A DNA stretch of 51,067 bases from Polyangiaceae bacterium (GTDB taxonomy: Bacteria > Myxococcota_A > Polyangia > Polyangiales > Polyangiaceae), in NCBI GenBank assembly GCA_029261965.1, contig JAJDAH010000363.1, positions 1 to 51,067 of the forward strand, given 5' to 3'. Numbering within the stretch: the stretch's first letter is position 1; every line of letters begins with the position of its first letter. This document shows, piece after piece, positions 50,161 to 51,067 of the stretch. Made by a program: the position numbers and the translations under genes. Below the pieces are notes generated by a model. It was not told the DNA's origin, did no database searches, and saw only the letters and a list, made by a program, of their open reading frames with translations.

Positions 50161-50961
50161 CTAACGCGCCGCGGGTCGGCACTCCGCGTCATCGCGGTTA
50201 CCCGGGGTGATGTTGAGCTTGAGCCGGCACTCGGTATCGGTCTCGCAGCCCACGTCGACGCACAGGTCTTTCACGCACGCCATGAAGTTGAAGGACTCGG
50301 GGTCCCCGCACTCGAGATCGCTCTTGCAGGGCACCTTGCACTCGGTGTCCTCACAAAACGCCCGGGACTTGCCGGTGAACGCCACGCACTCGCGGTCGGT
50401 CATGCAGCCGACCTCGACGCAGATCGCATTCTGGCACTGATGGAAGAACGGACAATCGATGTCCTCGGTGCAGCCCTCCTCGCACTCGTTGTCGACACAC
50501 TGGTCGTCCCCGAAGCAGTCGTCGTCGGTTTCACACCCGACGCACCGGCCACCAACGCACGTTCCGTTCGCGCAATCGAAGTCCTCTTCGCAGATGTTGA
50601 CGCATTCTTCCTCGATGCAAGCAACGCCACAGTTGCAGGAAGCGTCGAACTGGTCGCAGGAAAGCTGGTCGCCGTTCGCGCAGTCCTCTTGAAGTTGCTC
50701 GCAGAAGCTGTCGAGCTGACAGCAATCTTCCGTGGTCCGGCACTCGATCCGCACGCACTCGTTGCCCGTCGGCTTGAGCTCGAACTGACTGACGCCGCAC
50801 ACGAGATTCACGCAGGCGAGCCCCTTGGCGCAGTCGCCGCTCGCTTTGCAGGATTCACCGCGCTGACCGTTCTTGGCGCCACTGCAACCCACGCCCACCG
50901 CAGCCAGACCAGCAAAGAGAAGCATTGCTGTGCGCGCTGCGCGCCAAACCGCCCCGCTCAT
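50161..50961 (-). CDS. Cys-rich lipoprotein
   Basis: 266 residues. The signal (AMLLFAGLAAVGVGCSG) ends at a lipid Cys. The mature protein has about 30 Cys in repeated modules: GESCKASGDCAKGLACVN, DDDCFGDDQCVDNECEEGC, DIDCPFFHQCQNAICVEVGC, with many acidic residues. These are the EGF- or Dickkopf-like disulfide modules frequent in Deltaproteobacteria. ATG 50961 has a GGAGGT site and overlaps the upstream gene's stop (ATGA), so it is translationally coupled to another Cys-rich protein. Function is unknown. Confidence 0.8.
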   Translation of the reverse strand: MSGAVWRAARTAMLLFAGLAAVGVGCSGAKNGQRGESCKASGDCAKGLACVNLVCGVSQFELKPTGNECVRIECRTTEDCCQLDSFCEQLQEDCANGDQLSCDQFDASCNCGVACIEEECVNICEEDFDCANGTCVGGRCVGCETDDDCFGDDQCVDNECEEGCTEDIDCPFFHQCQNAICVEVGCMTDRECVAFTGKSRAFCEDTECKVPCKSDLECGDPESFNFMACVKDLCVDVGCETDTECRLKLNITPGNRDDAECRPAAR

Positions 50962-51067
50962 GACGGACCTCCGCAATCCGTGCAATCCGTGCCGACCGAA
51001 CAGAAGCTCGGAACGTCGCACAAGCTGTCGTTACTGAACGTGCAACTGTCGTCGCAGAGCGTTCCGC
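50958..51067 (-). CDS. C-terminal end of a Cys-rich protein, 5' part outside window
   Basis: Minus-strand frame entering from the right edge and ending TGA at 50958-50960. The visible C-terminus has Cys in the pattern GTLCDDSC ... DSLCDVPSFC ... GTDCTDCGGPS, matching the style of the lipoprotein encoded next, with which it overlaps by four bases. Too little is present to assign a family. Confidence 0.6.
   Translation of the reverse strand, partial: GTLCDDSCTFSNDSLCDVPSFCSVGTDCTDCGGPS

Overview
The window is GC-rich (well above 60% by eye), densely packed DNA from what looks like a myxobacterium of the Sorangium/Polyangium type. This is inferred from the style of the genes, not from a marker gene. 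The signs are three Hanks-type Ser/Thr kinases within 27 kb, an FHA protein, many Cys-lipidated proteins in which a Gly/Ser/Thr-rich linker follows the lipobox, Cys-rich repeat proteins, an RCC1 propeller, and frequent GTG and TTG starts. No rRNA, tRNA, CRISPR array or transposase was seen.

Layout. 1-1173: a minus-strand Ser/Thr kinase cut by the left edge. 1174-1570: a leader region with a short Leu-containing ORF and two mutually exclusive RNA pairings. 1571-7738: leuA-leuB-ilvB-ilvN-ilvC, a compact branched-chain amino acid operon; ilvE (8948-9940) follows after an opposite-strand secreted esterase. 10080-15478: a GntR/FCD regulator, a methyltransferase, the AtuA large domain, an M3 oligopeptidase and a separate AtuA-type small domain, probably one operon. 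15479-18813 (minus): a membrane-anchored protein with two ferredoxin-like halves, followed by a DyP peroxidase fused to a caleosin/peroxygenase domain; this is the most striking locus. 18948-23395: a vWA lipoprotein and a very proline-rich protein. 23463-26799: a Rid-family protein and two convergent kinases. 26973-28386: a lipoprotein and a DUF3592 membrane protein. 28387-28838: a non-coding stretch with a REPIN-like inverted pair and a CCCCG microsatellite. 28839-32904 (minus): a polytopic GT-C-like protein with a discoidin domain and a GMC oxidoreductase. 33033-35568 (minus): a Cys-rich lipoprotein and a PHM-like copper monooxygenase lipoprotein. 35806-39555: a SnoaL-like lipoprotein, an FHA protein, an AgmX-type lipoprotein, a lipoprotein with six AFPD/AFPG repeats (possible 7(1) knot fold) and an EamA transporter. 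39598-42936 (minus): a 1112-residue Cys-repeat plus RCC1 lipoprotein. 43065-47166: a crotonase, a FadL-like outer membrane protein, a lipoprotein and a GT4 glycosyltransferase. 47180-51067 (minus): Cys-rich lipoproteins, then a Wzm-Wzt-GT2 polysaccharide export operon.

How it fits together. The left part is housekeeping Leu/Val/Ile synthesis: leuA and leuB supply two leucine steps, ilvBN and ilvC the common Val/Ile steps, and ilvE the final transamination; leuCD and ilvD are not in the window. Most of the rest is envelope biology: at least eleven predicted lipoproteins, an outer-membrane porin-like protein, polysaccharide export, and kinases with periplasmic tails. The DyP-caleosin pair could act on peroxides or lipid hydroperoxides at a membrane, but that is inference from its domains.
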